DNA of 19,619 nucleotides from Patescibacteria group bacterium UBA2100 (GTDB lineage Bacteria > Patescibacteriota > Minisyncoccia > Phycocordibacterales > UBA2100). Positions 6,067 through 14,019 of the stretch are shown piece by piece. The position numbers and the translations under genes are program-made. How positions within the stretch are numbered: the first letter of the stretch is position 1; the number at the start of each line of letters is the position of its first letter. The stretch lies in the NCBI GenBank assembly GCA_002331185.1, contig DCYW01000020.1, forward strand, positions 1 to 19,619. The letters run 5' to 3'. The notes under the pieces were generated by a model. The model was not told where the DNA came from and searched no databases. It saw only the letters and a list, made by a program, of their open reading frames with translations.

Positions 6067-6717
6067 ATGGATTTTTCGAAGATACTCAATAGTACTGACA
6101 TGCACCATGCGTATCTTTTTGAGGATACCGAGGGAACATTTAGTGGGCTGCAAAAATATGTACGCGACATGAAGGACGCACCAGAGATATATGTCCGTGA
6201 TTTTGAGTCTCTGGGAATAGACGACAGCAGAGAGCTCATTCATTTGGCAAGTATGCGCTCGGTTGGTACGCAGCTATTTATATTTAGAGCCCGATCGTGT
6301 ACGAGAGAAGCCCAAAATGCATTACTAAAATTATTTGAAGAACCGCCAGAACATACCCACTTCTTTCTTTGCGTTTCTAATGTGAGCGATATTCTACCTA
6401 CTGTACGTTCGAGGGTTTTTACTGTTGAATCGCACACACATGAGCACGAAAAGAATTTTTTGGGAAAAGATTTTCTTAAAGCAACGCCCAAAGAGCGTAT
6501 TTTACTTCTTGAACCGATAGTAAAGGAAAAAGATTCAAAGAGTGCGGCGCTGCTCCTTGACAGTATAGAGTATGAACTCTATACAAACCAAGTACACGTA
6601 TCATACACTTCGGCAGCGCAGCATATTGTGAACGTACGCAAAGTTATGCAAGACAAAGGAGTATCGCTTAAGGTACTTATGGAAAGTGTTGCATTGGTGA
6701 CACCACAACTTTCCTAA
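6067..6717 (+). CDS. holB: DNA polymerase III delta-prime-like clamp-loader subunit
   Basis: A 216-residue AAA+ type protein, about two thirds of E. coli delta-prime. It carries the diagnostic stretch REAQNALLKLFEEPPEHTHF (about 83-102) and LPTVRSRVF (113-121), corresponding to the sensor region and SRC-like motif of clamp-loader subunits. No P-loop or zinc finger is visible; delta-prime often lacks a working ATP site, and here the N-terminal part that would carry it is short (it begins MDFSKILNSTDMHHAYLFED). It would act in loading the sliding clamp on DNA at the replication fork. The C-terminal collar domain is also reduced. A GTG at 6052 in frame was rejected in favour of the ATG because TATAAT overlaps it. 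Downstream frr has its own -10-like box. Confidence 0.78.
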   Translation: MDFSKILNSTDMHHAYLFEDTEGTFSGLQKYVRDMKDAPEIYVRDFESLGIDDSRELIHLASMRSVGTQLFIFRARSCTREAQNALLKLFEEPPEHTHFFLCVSNVSDILPTVRSRVFTVESHTHEHEKNFLGKDFLKATPKERILLLEPIVKEKDSKSAALLLDSIEYELYTNQVHVSYTSAAQHIVNVRKVMQDKGVSLKVLMESVALVTPQLS

Positions 6718-6732
6718 AAGGCAAAGTATTTG

Positions 6733-6738
6733 TATACT
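6733..6738 (+). promoter_or_regulatory. -10-like hexamer TATACT for frr
   Basis: TATACT ends 7 bases before the frr ATG, the spacing expected if transcription begins at the start codon. No clear -35 box or Shine-Dalgarno is present. Confidence 0.5.
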
Positions 6739-6745
6739 TAAGAGT

Positions 6746-7294
6746 ATGTACGATTTTAAAACAATTGAACAAAAGATAGTAGAAGCAAAAGAATGGCTTC
6801 AAAAAGAATATCAGGGTCTTCGAACGGGACGGGCGACACCAACGTTGCTTGATTCTGTACACATCGAAAGCTACGGATCTCGCGTACCCCTCAATCAGGC
6901 AGCAAACATTGGTGTTGAAGATGCACGCACACTTCGCATTATTCCGTGGGACGTTTCTCAAATAAAGGAAATTGAAAAAGCAATTACGAATGCAAACTTT
7001 GGCGTTGGTATAGTGACTGATGAAAAAGGGGTGCGAATTTCTTTTCCAGAATTAACTTCAGAACGAAGGGTTTCACTTATTAAAATTGGTAAAGATAAGC
7101 TTGAAGATGCTCGACAAAGCCTTCGTGTTGCACGCGAGGACACATGGAATGATATTCAGTCGAAAGAAAAAGATGGAGAGTTAAGTGAAGATGATAAATT
7201 TCGCAATAAAGAAGAATTGCAAAAGCGTATTGATGACGCCAATGCATCACTTGAAACACTCTTTAAAAAGAAAGAGACTGAAATTCAACAATAA
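6746..7294 (+). CDS. frr: Ribosome recycling factor
   Basis: A 182-residue protein of normal length (E. coli 185). It works with EF-G to split the ribosome after termination. The family core LRTGRATPTLLDSV (about 26-39), the NI-GVEDARTL and IIPWDVSQIKEIEKAI segments (about 52-74), GVRISFPELTSERR (about 93-106) and the helical ELSEDDKFRNKEELQK (about 146-161) are all in order, covering both the hinge and the three-helix bundle. The start is fixed by the MYDFKTIEQKI alignment and the TATACT box. Only 3 bases separate its stop from rseP, so the two are almost certainly co-transcribed. Confidence 0.96.
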   Translation: MYDFKTIEQKIVEAKEWLQKEYQGLRTGRATPTLLDSVHIESYGSRVPLNQAANIGVEDARTLRIIPWDVSQIKEIEKAITNANFGVGIVTDEKGVRISFPELTSERRVSLIKIGKDKLEDARQSLRVAREDTWNDIQSKEKDGELSEDDKFRNKEELQKRIDDANASLETLFKKKETEIQQ

Positions 7295-7297
7295 GGT

Positions 7298-8407
7298 ATG
7301 TCATTTATTTTATTTGTTGCGATACTCGTTATCCTTATTGTTGTTCATGAGCTTGGTCATTTTTTGATGGCTAAGTTTTTTGGTATTCGTGTTGAAGAGT
7401 TTGGTATTGGATATCCACCTCGTGCTTTTACTATCGGTACATTTGGACACACTACCTACACTATCAATTGGCTACCATTTGGAGGATTTGTTCGCATATT
7501 CGGTGAACGACTTGACGAAGAATATACAGATATAGAGCGCAAGCAGGCGTTTATACATGCATCAAAAATAAAACAGGCGGCGGTTCTTTTTGCGGGTATT
7601 TTGTTTAATCTCGTGTTTGCTTGGTTCTTATTTACACTCACGCTTTTAATGGGAGCACCAACAGCAGTGGATGAATCAGAAGCAGCCGGGCTTGAGACAC
7701 GTCTCATTGTAAGTTCTGTTGTCGTCGGCTCACCTGCTGAACGAGCAGGTTTGGTTGTTGGAGATCACATAATCGCAATCAAAACACCTGAGTCTACTCT
7801 CGAAACGCTCCTACCAACTCAGGCAGCTGCGTTTATTCAAGAACGCGCGGGTAAGCAAATCACAGTTTCGTACATACGTGATTCTGAAGCTCAGGAGATA
7901 GAGAATGTAATAGTAACACCAGCACACGGTGTATTAAGCGACACTCCAGGAACGCCGGCCGTGGGTATTTCTATGGCGCTCGTAGCTGACAAATCACTTT
8001 CCTTTTGGCAAGCAATTATAGGAGGATTTACCAGTACTCTCGTTGCATTGAAGACAGTTACTCTCGGCCTGGGAGCCTTTATTGTTTCAGCTGTAACAGG
8101 GAATGCTGATTGGGCTCAAATTGCTGGTCCAGTAGGTATTGCTGGATTAATTGGTGAGGCTTCTTCTATTGGAGTTGTGTATTTATTGTACTTTACCGCA
8201 TTCATTTCTGTGAACCTTGCAGTGATAAATTTGATACCATTACCAGCACTCGATGGTGGACGTTTATTATTTGTATTCATCGAATCGCTAATACGACGAC
8301 CGATAAACGAAAAGATAGGAACGGTCTTCAATGTTTTGGGATTCACACTACTCATTCTTTTGATGGTAGTCGTGACGTATAACGACATTGCACGGCTTTT
8401 TGTTTAG
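7298..8407 (+). CDS. rseP: RseP/RasP-family site-2 intramembrane metalloprotease
   Basis: A 369-residue integral membrane zinc protease that cleaves transmembrane segments of substrates such as anti-sigma factors or leftover signal peptides. The first membrane segment (residues 2-22) contains the zinc motif HELGH (17-21), and the second catalytic motif NLIPLPALDGG (311-321) lies in a later membrane segment. Between them are further hydrophobic segments (about 92-118), a PDZ-like domain (about 130-207, with SPAERAGLVVGDHIIAI) and the GPVGIAGLI region (278-285). The last membrane segment is at about 343-360. It follows frr by 3 bases; frr and S2P neighbours are common in bacteria. No anti-sigma substrate is encoded here. 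Confidence 0.93.
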   Translation: MSFILFVAILVILIVVHELGHFLMAKFFGIRVEEFGIGYPPRAFTIGTFGHTTYTINWLPFGGFVRIFGERLDEEYTDIERKQAFIHASKIKQAAVLFAGILFNLVFAWFLFTLTLLMGAPTAVDESEAAGLETRLIVSSVVVGSPAERAGLVVGDHIIAIKTPESTLETLLPTQAAAFIQERAGKQITVSYIRDSEAQEIENVIVTPAHGVLSDTPGTPAVGISMALVADKSLSFWQAIIGGFTSTLVALKTVTLGLGAFIVSAVTGNADWAQIAGPVGIAGLIGEASSIGVVYLLYFTAFISVNLAVINLIPLPALDGGRLLFVFIESLIRRPINEKIGTVFNVLGFTLLILLMVVVTYNDIARLFV

Positions 8408-8468
8408 GAGTTTTTCTTGTACTATTAGTTAGTTGAGTACGTAGTTGTATAGTGATTTAAGAATATAT

Positions 8469-8753
8469 ATGAAAGAAAAAATAGAGAAAGAATCAAAATC
8501 AGAACTTGTTCAAGCCGAGGAACTTACTGCGGGGGATAAGGTCGCTATCATTTTAGGTGACATTGAAGATGATAGCGAAGGCAGTAAGGAAATTGTTGAA
8601 GGATTCATTATTAGCAATGAGAATGAGACTTTGACGATTGGGCCAGAGATGACATCATCATGGGGAGATTTGAGATTCATTAAGTACGCTGATATTTTGA
8701 TTACCGATACGGGGGTTAGAACTATAGAGAGGTTAGATAAGGGTCGGGGGTAA
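8469..8753 (+). CDS. Hypothetical protein, 94 residues
   Basis: A small acidic, soluble-looking protein beginning MKEKIEKESKSELVQAEELT with strand-like stretches GDKVAIILGDI, VEGFIISNENETLTIG and YADILITDTGVRTIERL, and no membrane segment or recognisable motif. A TTG at 8445 in the same frame could start it 8 residues earlier; the ATG at 8469 is preferred. It lies 61 bases after rseP and 70 bases before proS, with a possible terminator after it. Family and function unknown. Confidence 0.6.
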   Translation: MKEKIEKESKSELVQAEELTAGDKVAIILGDIEDDSEGSKEIVEGFIISNENETLTIGPEMTSSWGDLRFIKYADILITDTGVRTIERLDKGRG

Positions 8754-8764
8754 AATTCATACTG

Positions 8765-8806
8765 GCTGAAGTACAAGGTGTAAACTTCATTTCAGCTATA
8801 TTTTTT
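8765..8806 (+). terminator. Possible weak intrinsic terminator before proS
   Basis: GCTGAA (8765-8770) can pair with TTCAGC (8791-8796), or TGAAGT with ACTTCA just inside, followed after TATA by a run of six T (8801-8806). The stem is short, the loop is large and the T-run is offset, so this is tentative. Confidence 0.35.
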
Positions 8807-8808
8807 GG

Positions 8809-8814
8809 TAGTAT
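8809..8814 (+). promoter_or_regulatory. -10-like hexamer TAGTAT for proS
   Basis: TAGTAT ends 9 bases before the proS ATG, so a transcript would have a leader of only a few bases. No Shine-Dalgarno sequence lies in the gap. Confidence 0.4.
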
Positions 8815-8823
8815 TGCAACACC

Positions 8824-10080
8824 ATGAATCACACACTTCGTCAGTCGCATCTTTTTACCAAGACACGCAAAGAAGCACCTGCAGACGAAGTTTCACGAAA
8901 TGCTCAATTACTGATTCGAGCAGGGTACATCCATAAAGAAATGGCGGGAGTATATGCATACCTGCCCTTGGGTATTCGCGTTATTGAAAAACTGAAGGAT
9001 ATTGTACGCGAAGAAATGAACGGTATTGATGGGCAGGAGCTTATTATGACTAGCTTGCAACGTAAGGAGTTGTGGGAAAAGACAGACAGATGGAACGATC
9101 AGAATGTTGATGTATGGTTTAAATCGCACTTAGCTACTGGTGGTGAAGTTGGATTCGGTTGGTCACATGAAGAACCTATTGCCGATATGATGCGAAACTA
9201 TATTTCAAGTTTTAGAGACTTACCCATTTACGTGTATCAATTTCAAACAAAATTGCGTAACGAATTAAGAGCCAAGAGTGGAATTATGCGTGGAAAGGAA
9301 TTTGTTATGAAAGATATGTATTCGTTTTCACTTGGGAAGGACGACCACGATGTATTCTATGAGAATGCTACGCAGGCATATAAGCGTGTTTTTGATCGAA
9401 TTGGAATTGGAGAGGACACGTTTGTAACCTTTGCCGCAGGGGGTGCATTTACACAGTTTAGTCATGAATTTCAGACAATTACCGAAGCAGGTGAAGATAT
9501 TATTTATATAAATCGCGAGAAAAATATTGCTGTCAACGAGGAAGTGTTGAACGATGATACCTTGGCTGATTTGAAAGTAACAAAAGATGAGCTGAAAAAA
9601 GTTTCAACAGCTGAAGTGGGAAACATATTTAACTTTGGTACGCACAAGTGTGAAGAGCTTGGTCTTACATTTAAAGATAGCAAAGGGAAGAATGTACCAG
9701 TGTGGATGGGTTCATACGGTATCGGAATCACACGCCTCATGGGTGTGTTGGTTGAGAAATTTGCTGATTCAAAAGGATTGGTATGGCCTGATGCTGTTGC
9801 ACCGTTCGATTATCATGTAATTGTGCTCGATAACGGAAATGAAGAAGTTCGCACAGATTCAGAACGTTTATTTAATGAGATGAAAGTTCGTGGCATGTCA
9901 GTCTTATATGATGATCGAGATGCACGCGCTGGGGAAAAATTTGCAGATGCTGATCTCATAGGAATCCCGAAAAGAATTATTGTGAGTGAAAAAACACTTG
10001 CCTCAGGTGAATACGAATTGCTCACACGATCTACTGGTGTATCAACATTTATACACGAACAAGAACTTCTAAGCGACTAA
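8824..10080 (+). CDS. proS: Prolyl-tRNA synthetase, short form without editing insertion
   Basis: A 418-residue class II synthetase that charges tRNA-Pro. Motif 1 region (RAGYIHKEMAGVYAYLPLG, 32-50), motif 2 (FQTKLRNELRAKSGIMRGKEF, 140-160, then MKDMYSF) and motif 3 (GSYGIGITRLMG, 296-307) are present, followed by the anticodon-binding domain (about 320-418, with VLYDDRDARAGEKFADADLIGIP). The bacterial-type enzyme of E. coli has 572 residues because an INS editing domain of about 180 residues sits between motifs 2 and 3; here only about 70 residues (225-295) fill that place, so hydrolysis of mischarged Ala-tRNA-Pro in cis is not possible. Short ProRS forms are known in other bacteria. The gene ends 11 bases before mreB. 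Confidence 0.95.
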   Translation: MNHTLRQSHLFTKTRKEAPADEVSRNAQLLIRAGYIHKEMAGVYAYLPLGIRVIEKLKDIVREEMNGIDGQELIMTSLQRKELWEKTDRWNDQNVDVWFKSHLATGGEVGFGWSHEEPIADMMRNYISSFRDLPIYVYQFQTKLRNELRAKSGIMRGKEFVMKDMYSFSLGKDDHDVFYENATQAYKRVFDRIGIGEDTFVTFAAGGAFTQFSHEFQTITEAGEDIIYINREKNIAVNEEVLNDDTLADLKVTKDELKKVSTAEVGNIFNFGTHKCEELGLTFKDSKGKNVPVWMGSYGIGITRLMGVLVEKFADSKGLVWPDAVAPFDYHVIVLDNGNEEVRTDSERLFNEMKVRGMSVLYDDRDARAGEKFADADLIGIPKRIIVSEKTLASGEYELLTRSTGVSTFIHEQELLSD

Positions 10081-10091
10081 ATATGTAGAGT

Positions 10092-11174
10092 ATGGATCGC
10101 TTAAAGACATTAATTAAAAGTATACGTGACCGATTCTCAAGCCTCGTGTCTGACGATATAGGTATCGACTTAGGTACCGCCAATACGCTCGTCTATGTCA
10201 ATGGAAGAGGGATTGTCATTAGCGAGCCTTCAATGGTAGCTCTCAATCAGAAAACAAGGCAGGTTGTTGCAGTTGGGGCAGACGCGAAGAAAATGCTTGG
10301 GAGAACACCATCGCATATTGTTGCAGTCCAACCACTTATTGATGGGGTAATCTCTGACTTTGAAGTAACTGAAGAAATGCTTAGTTACCTCATCCGTAAA
10401 GCGCAAAACGGAAAATCACGGCTATTGGGTCCTCGTGTTGTTGTCGGCGTACCCTCGGGCATCACTTCTGTTGAAGTGCGAGCAGTACAAGATGCGGCGC
10501 GCAACGCTGGAGCTCGTCAAGTTTTTATTGTCGAAGAACCAATGGCAGCAGCTATTGGTATTCGACTTCCTGTGCGTGACCCTTCTGGTTCAATGGTTAT
10601 TGATATTGGCGGCGGAACCACTGACATAGGCATTGTATCTCTTGGTGGTTTAGTGAATGCAAAAAACGTACGCATCGCAGGGGACAAATTAAACGAGGAT
10701 ATTATCAATTACATTAGAAGTGAATTCAAAATACTTATTGGTGCAAAATCTGCAGAAGAATTAAAAATTGCAGTAGCTGCGATATTAGAAGAAGAGACAC
10801 CAATTGAAGCAACTGTCCGCGGACGCGATCTTGTCACTGGACTACCACGAGAAATTACTATTACCGATGCTGATATACGAGAAGCTATAGCAAGCTCAGT
10901 AGATCAGTTGATAGACTCAGTGAAAGAAGTTCTTGAGACAGCACCCCCTGAAGTAGTATCAGATGTTATGCGAAGAGGAATTTATCTTGCTGGAGGAGGT
11001 GCGCTTATTCGAGGTCTCGCTGAACTGCTGACAGACCATCTTGGCGTACAGGTATATGTTTCAGACGATCCACTTACTGCTGTTGTTCGTGGTACTGGTA
11101 TGATACTCGAGGATATAGATGCGTATGAAGAAGCACTTATAACACAAAGCCATGAACTTTCACCTACAGAATAG
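10092..11174 (+). CDS. mreB: Rod-shape determining protein MreB (second paralogue, in mre cluster)
   Basis: A 360-residue MreB with all nucleotide-binding motifs: GIDLGTANT (24-32), VPSGITSVEVRAV (120-132), VIDIGGGTTD (169-178) and LAGGGALIRG (299-308). Residues 1-18 (MDRLKTLIKSIRDRFSSL) look amphipathic and could bind the membrane, as in Gram-negative MreB. This copy is followed by mreC, an mreD-position gene and mrdA, so it is the likely cytoskeletal core of the elongation machine. mreC starts 23 bases before its stop, implying translational coupling. The gene lies 11 bases after proS; TAAATA or TATGTA near 10080-10088 might serve as a -10 box, but co-transcription with proS is equally likely. 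Confidence 0.96.
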   Translation: MDRLKTLIKSIRDRFSSLVSDDIGIDLGTANTLVYVNGRGIVISEPSMVALNQKTRQVVAVGADAKKMLGRTPSHIVAVQPLIDGVISDFEVTEEMLSYLIRKAQNGKSRLLGPRVVVGVPSGITSVEVRAVQDAARNAGARQVFIVEEPMAAAIGIRLPVRDPSGSMVIDIGGGTTDIGIVSLGGLVNAKNVRIAGDKLNEDIINYIRSEFKILIGAKSAEELKIAVAAILEEETPIEATVRGRDLVTGLPREITITDADIREAIASSVDQLIDSVKEVLETAPPEVVSDVMRRGIYLAGGGALIRGLAELLTDHLGVQVYVSDDPLTAVVRGTGMILEDIDAYEEALITQSHELSPTE

Positions 11175-11955
11175 TCAGCATAATAGCGTTACAAAAAAGA
11201 AAGTATTTGTCGTTTTTGTCGTTCTCACCATCGTACTGTTCGGAACCAATTATCTAACACGAGGGAGTGTTGCGGATGTGGTGCGTACACCAGTACGGGC
11301 AATATTTAGTATAAACACTATAGTGGACAGTCTAATTGCATCTGTGCAACAAACGTTTGCTCGCACAACAACATTGCAAAAAAATCAGGAGAAATTAAAA
11401 GAACGGATCGCTGAGTTAGAATTATACGCACTTAATAATTTAGTACTTGTTGCGGAAAATGAAGAACTTCGAGCCCTATTGGGCGAGGAAAACACCGTAC
11501 TAGATACTGGAACACTCGCTAATGTTTTGTCTCGAGGTGGCATGTATCCATATGGAACACTTATTATTTCTCGTGGCGTCGATACACAGTACTCAGTTGG
11601 TAGTTTAGTTTTTGGCAGGGGAGATATACTTATTGGGAAAATAGAAGAAATTGGAAACACGTATGCTACTGTTCGATTAGTGTCTGCACCGACTGAGAAA
11701 ACAACCGTTCTCGTTGGCGCTGGCGAACGACTTACTGAACTAACAGTACAAGGTATTGGTAATGGAAATATGGTTGCAGAAGTTGCACGTGATGCTGATA
11801 TTAAAAGTGGTGATCCGGTTATGTTGGCAAGTAGAGAAACAGTGATTCTAGGAACTGTTCAGGATATCGAGACAAAATCAATAGATGCTTTTCAACGCAT
11901 TCGTGTTCGCACACCAATAAATCTACATACCGTGCGGTTTGTACGCGTACGCTAA
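11152..11955 (+). CDS. mreC: Rod-shape determining protein MreC
   Basis: A 267-residue membrane protein: a short cytoplasmic N-terminus, one membrane segment (about residues 17-36, KVFVVFVVLTIVLFGTNYL), a coiled-coil stretch (about 65-110, with LQKNQEKLKERIAELEL and AENEELRALL), then the MreC beta-barrel domains (about 120-267, with LANVLSRG and PYGTLIISRG). MreC links MreB filaments to PBP2 outside the membrane. Length is near the lower end of the family. It overlaps the end of mreB in another frame and is followed after 3 bases by the small membrane protein gene. Confidence 0.92.
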   Translation: MNFHLQNSQHNSVTKKKVFVVFVVLTIVLFGTNYLTRGSVADVVRTPVRAIFSINTIVDSLIASVQQTFARTTTLQKNQEKLKERIAELELYALNNLVLVAENEELRALLGEENTVLDTGTLANVLSRGGMYPYGTLIISRGVDTQYSVGSLVFGRGDILIGKIEEIGNTYATVRLVSAPTEKTTVLVGAGERLTELTVQGIGNGNMVAEVARDADIKSGDPVMLASRETVILGTVQDIETKSIDAFQRIRVRTPINLHTVRFVRVR

Positions 11956-11958
11956 TAT

Positions 11959-12207
11959 ATGAAGTGCCTTCAAGCATTTTTGGTGGGGATATTCATTTCA
12001 GGAGTCATTGGTGGATTGTGGTGGCTGATGCTTGTAGCTGGGCTTTTCACCATTCTTGTCCGCAGATCATATTTCATTCTTAGCATTGGCGTGATCTTAG
12101 ATTTGTGGTTTTCCTATAATGGCATTCCTGGTTTTTATACAGGATTCTTTCTCGTGATAACTATATTAGTTGAGTACTTTCGTAAGCATTTGTTTTGGAC
12201 TTCGTAA
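11959..12207 (+). CDS. Small membrane protein in the mreD position
   Basis: An 82-residue, highly hydrophobic protein (MKCLQAFLVGIFISGVIGGL at the start) with probably three membrane segments (about 5-30, 38-52 and 56-74). It sits 3 bases after mreC and 31 bases before mrdA, exactly where mreD is found in other bacteria, but it is about half the length of ordinary MreD (about 160). It may be a minimal MreD or a non-homologous replacement. The assignment rests on position and hydrophobicity only. Confidence 0.7.
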   Translation: MKCLQAFLVGIFISGVIGGLWWLMLVAGLFTILVRRSYFILSIGVILDLWFSYNGIPGFYTGFFLVITILVEYFRKHLFWTS

Positions 12208-12221
12208 TTCTTAGGAAATAG

Positions 12222-12227
12222 TTTAAT
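12222..12227 (+). promoter_or_regulatory. Weak -10-like hexamer TTTAAT for mrdA
   Basis: TTTAAT ends 11 bases before the mrdA ATG in the 31-base gap after the mreD-position gene. It may allow separate transcription of mrdA, but the gap is AT-rich and read-through from the mre genes is just as likely. Confidence 0.2.
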
Positions 12228-12238
12228 CTAACTATTAT

Positions 12239-13978
12239 ATGTTTTGGCTGAAACGAAAAAAATCTTCTAGAATAAAATACTCGAATATTGATCCTGATGA
12301 AGTTCTTTTAGACGCTTTTAACCTTCCTTCATTTGATACCAATCAATTTGAAGGAAGAGTTGAAAGGCCCATACAAAGAAACATACCGTTATTTGTTGGG
12401 AGTTTTGCAGCACTTATTTTTCTTACATTTTTATTTCAGACTTGGAATTTGCAAATTGTACGAGGTGAAGCGCTTGCCCTTTTATCTCAACAAAATCGGT
12501 TAGACCAGGAAGTGCTGTTTGCAGAGCGTGGAGTAATTTTTGATAGATTTGGACGTGAGCTTGCGTGGAACACACCTCCTGAGTTTATAGAAGACCCAAA
12601 AACTTACGATATGTTTTCGTTGCGTTCATATACAAAACAGGAAGGATTCGCACATATTCTAGGGTTCGTAGGATATCCTGAGAAGGACTCGAGTGGATTT
12701 TGGTGGCGTACAGACTATGTGGGTAAGGCTGGGGTAGAAAGCAGTCTTAACGAGACTTTGAAGGGCGAAAATGGAGTACGTATCATAGAAGTAGATGCTC
12801 TTAATAATATTCAATCCCAAAATATCATACGTCCTCCGGTCGATGGTGAAAACGTTGTTCTTAGTATTGACAAAGATGTCCAAGCGGCTCTCTATACAGC
12901 AATAAAGGAAGGTGCACAACGTGCAGGTTTCATTGCTGCTTCAAGCGTGATTCTCGATGTAAAAACTGGTGAAGTTGTTGCAATTACGAGCTATCCAGAA
13001 TATTCGTCACAGGTAATGACAGATGGTGCACCTAAAGAAATTATACAATCGTATACAACTGGCGTAGGCAAACCATTTTTAAATCGCGCGATTACAGGTG
13101 AGTACACGCCTGGCTCGATAGTAAAACCATACATAGCAGCAGCTGCACTGTCTGAAGGGCTTGTTACTGCTAATACATCTTTTTTATCAACGGGGGAAAT
13201 CCGTATACCAAACCCCTACTCCCCAGATAACGATTCTATTTTTCGTGACTGGAAGGCTCATGGATGGGTAAATGTTATTGAAGCATTAGCTGTTTCGTCG
13301 AACGTATATTTTTATACGGTTGGCGGCGGTTACGAAGGGCAAGAAGGACTGGGTATCGAAAAACTTGCAGCATACGCAACACGATTTGGTTTCGGACAGC
13401 CTACTGGTATTGATTTTGGTTCTGAAGCAATAGGTGTTGTACCAACACCCATGTGGAAGGAAGAGGTATTCGGGAGCAATAATCCATGGCGTTTGGGAAA
13501 TACATTCCATACTTCAATTGGACAATTTGGTTTTCTTGTCACACCAATACAAGCTGTTCGCTATATAGCAGCTATTGCTAATGGAGGTGAACTTTTGGTA
13601 CCGCATGTTACAAAAAATGCCGCTATCATACAAAGGTCTGTTGGTATAGACGATCAGTATTTGGAAATTGTGCGAGCTGGGATGCGTAAGGCTGTAGAAT
13701 CAGGAACTTCTCTAGCTGTGAATGTCCCCGGCATTCGAATTGCTAGTAAAACAGGAACTGCACAACTTGGTGTACGGAATGAATCTATGAATTCTTGGGT
13801 CGTTGGTTTTTGGCCCTCTGACAATCCACGTTTTGCATTTGCAACGGTATTAGAAAAAGCACCAGCTGGAACTTTGCAAGGTGCAGCTCCTGCAATGCGC
13901 AGTTTCTTTGAATGGTTAGTGAGTGAGCAAGTCGAATATACAAACGGAAATTATCCAAGTAAAGAGATACAAGAGTAA
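12239..13978 (+). CDS. mrdA: Penicillin-binding protein 2 (elongation-specific transpeptidase)
   Basis: A 579-residue class B PBP that cross-links peptidoglycan during lateral growth. It has a cytoplasmic N-terminus of about 48 residues, one membrane segment (about 49-67), an ERGVIFDRFGRELA dimerisation motif (96-109) and a transpeptidase domain from about residue 230. Active-site motifs are intact: SIVK (S293-K296), SSN (353-355) and KTG (504-506). The segment between RELAWN (106-111) and AHILGFVG (138-145) is only about 30 residues, much shorter than in E. coli PBP2, so the head part of the N-terminal domain, where MreC contacts are made, appears reduced. It closes the mre cluster; rodA, the usual glycosyltransferase partner, is not next to it. 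Confidence 0.92.
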   Translation: MFWLKRKKSSRIKYSNIDPDEVLLDAFNLPSFDTNQFEGRVERPIQRNIPLFVGSFAALIFLTFLFQTWNLQIVRGEALALLSQQNRLDQEVLFAERGVIFDRFGRELAWNTPPEFIEDPKTYDMFSLRSYTKQEGFAHILGFVGYPEKDSSGFWWRTDYVGKAGVESSLNETLKGENGVRIIEVDALNNIQSQNIIRPPVDGENVVLSIDKDVQAALYTAIKEGAQRAGFIAASSVILDVKTGEVVAITSYPEYSSQVMTDGAPKEIIQSYTTGVGKPFLNRAITGEYTPGSIVKPYIAAAALSEGLVTANTSFLSTGEIRIPNPYSPDNDSIFRDWKAHGWVNVIEALAVSSNVYFYTVGGGYEGQEGLGIEKLAAYATRFGFGQPTGIDFGSEAIGVVPTPMWKEEVFGSNNPWRLGNTFHTSIGQFGFLVTPIQAVRYIAAIANGGELLVPHVTKNAAIIQRSVGIDDQYLEIVRAGMRKAVESGTSLAVNVPGIRIASKTGTAQLGVRNESMNSWVVGFWPSDNPRFAFATVLEKAPAGTLQGAAPAMRSFFEWLVSEQVEYTNGNYPSKEIQE

Positions 13979-14004
13979 CCCTTTTGTTTTTTAATCTGCT
14001 CCAG

Positions 14005-14010
14005 TATACT
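14005..14010 (+). promoter_or_regulatory. -10-like hexamer TATACT for greA
   Basis: TATACT ends 9 bases before the greA ATG. TTTTGT (13982-13987) lies 17 bases upstream as a weak -35. The upstream in-frame TTG at 13984 would precede this box and is therefore disfavoured as a start. Confidence 0.45.
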
Positions 14011-14019
14011 AACGCCATT

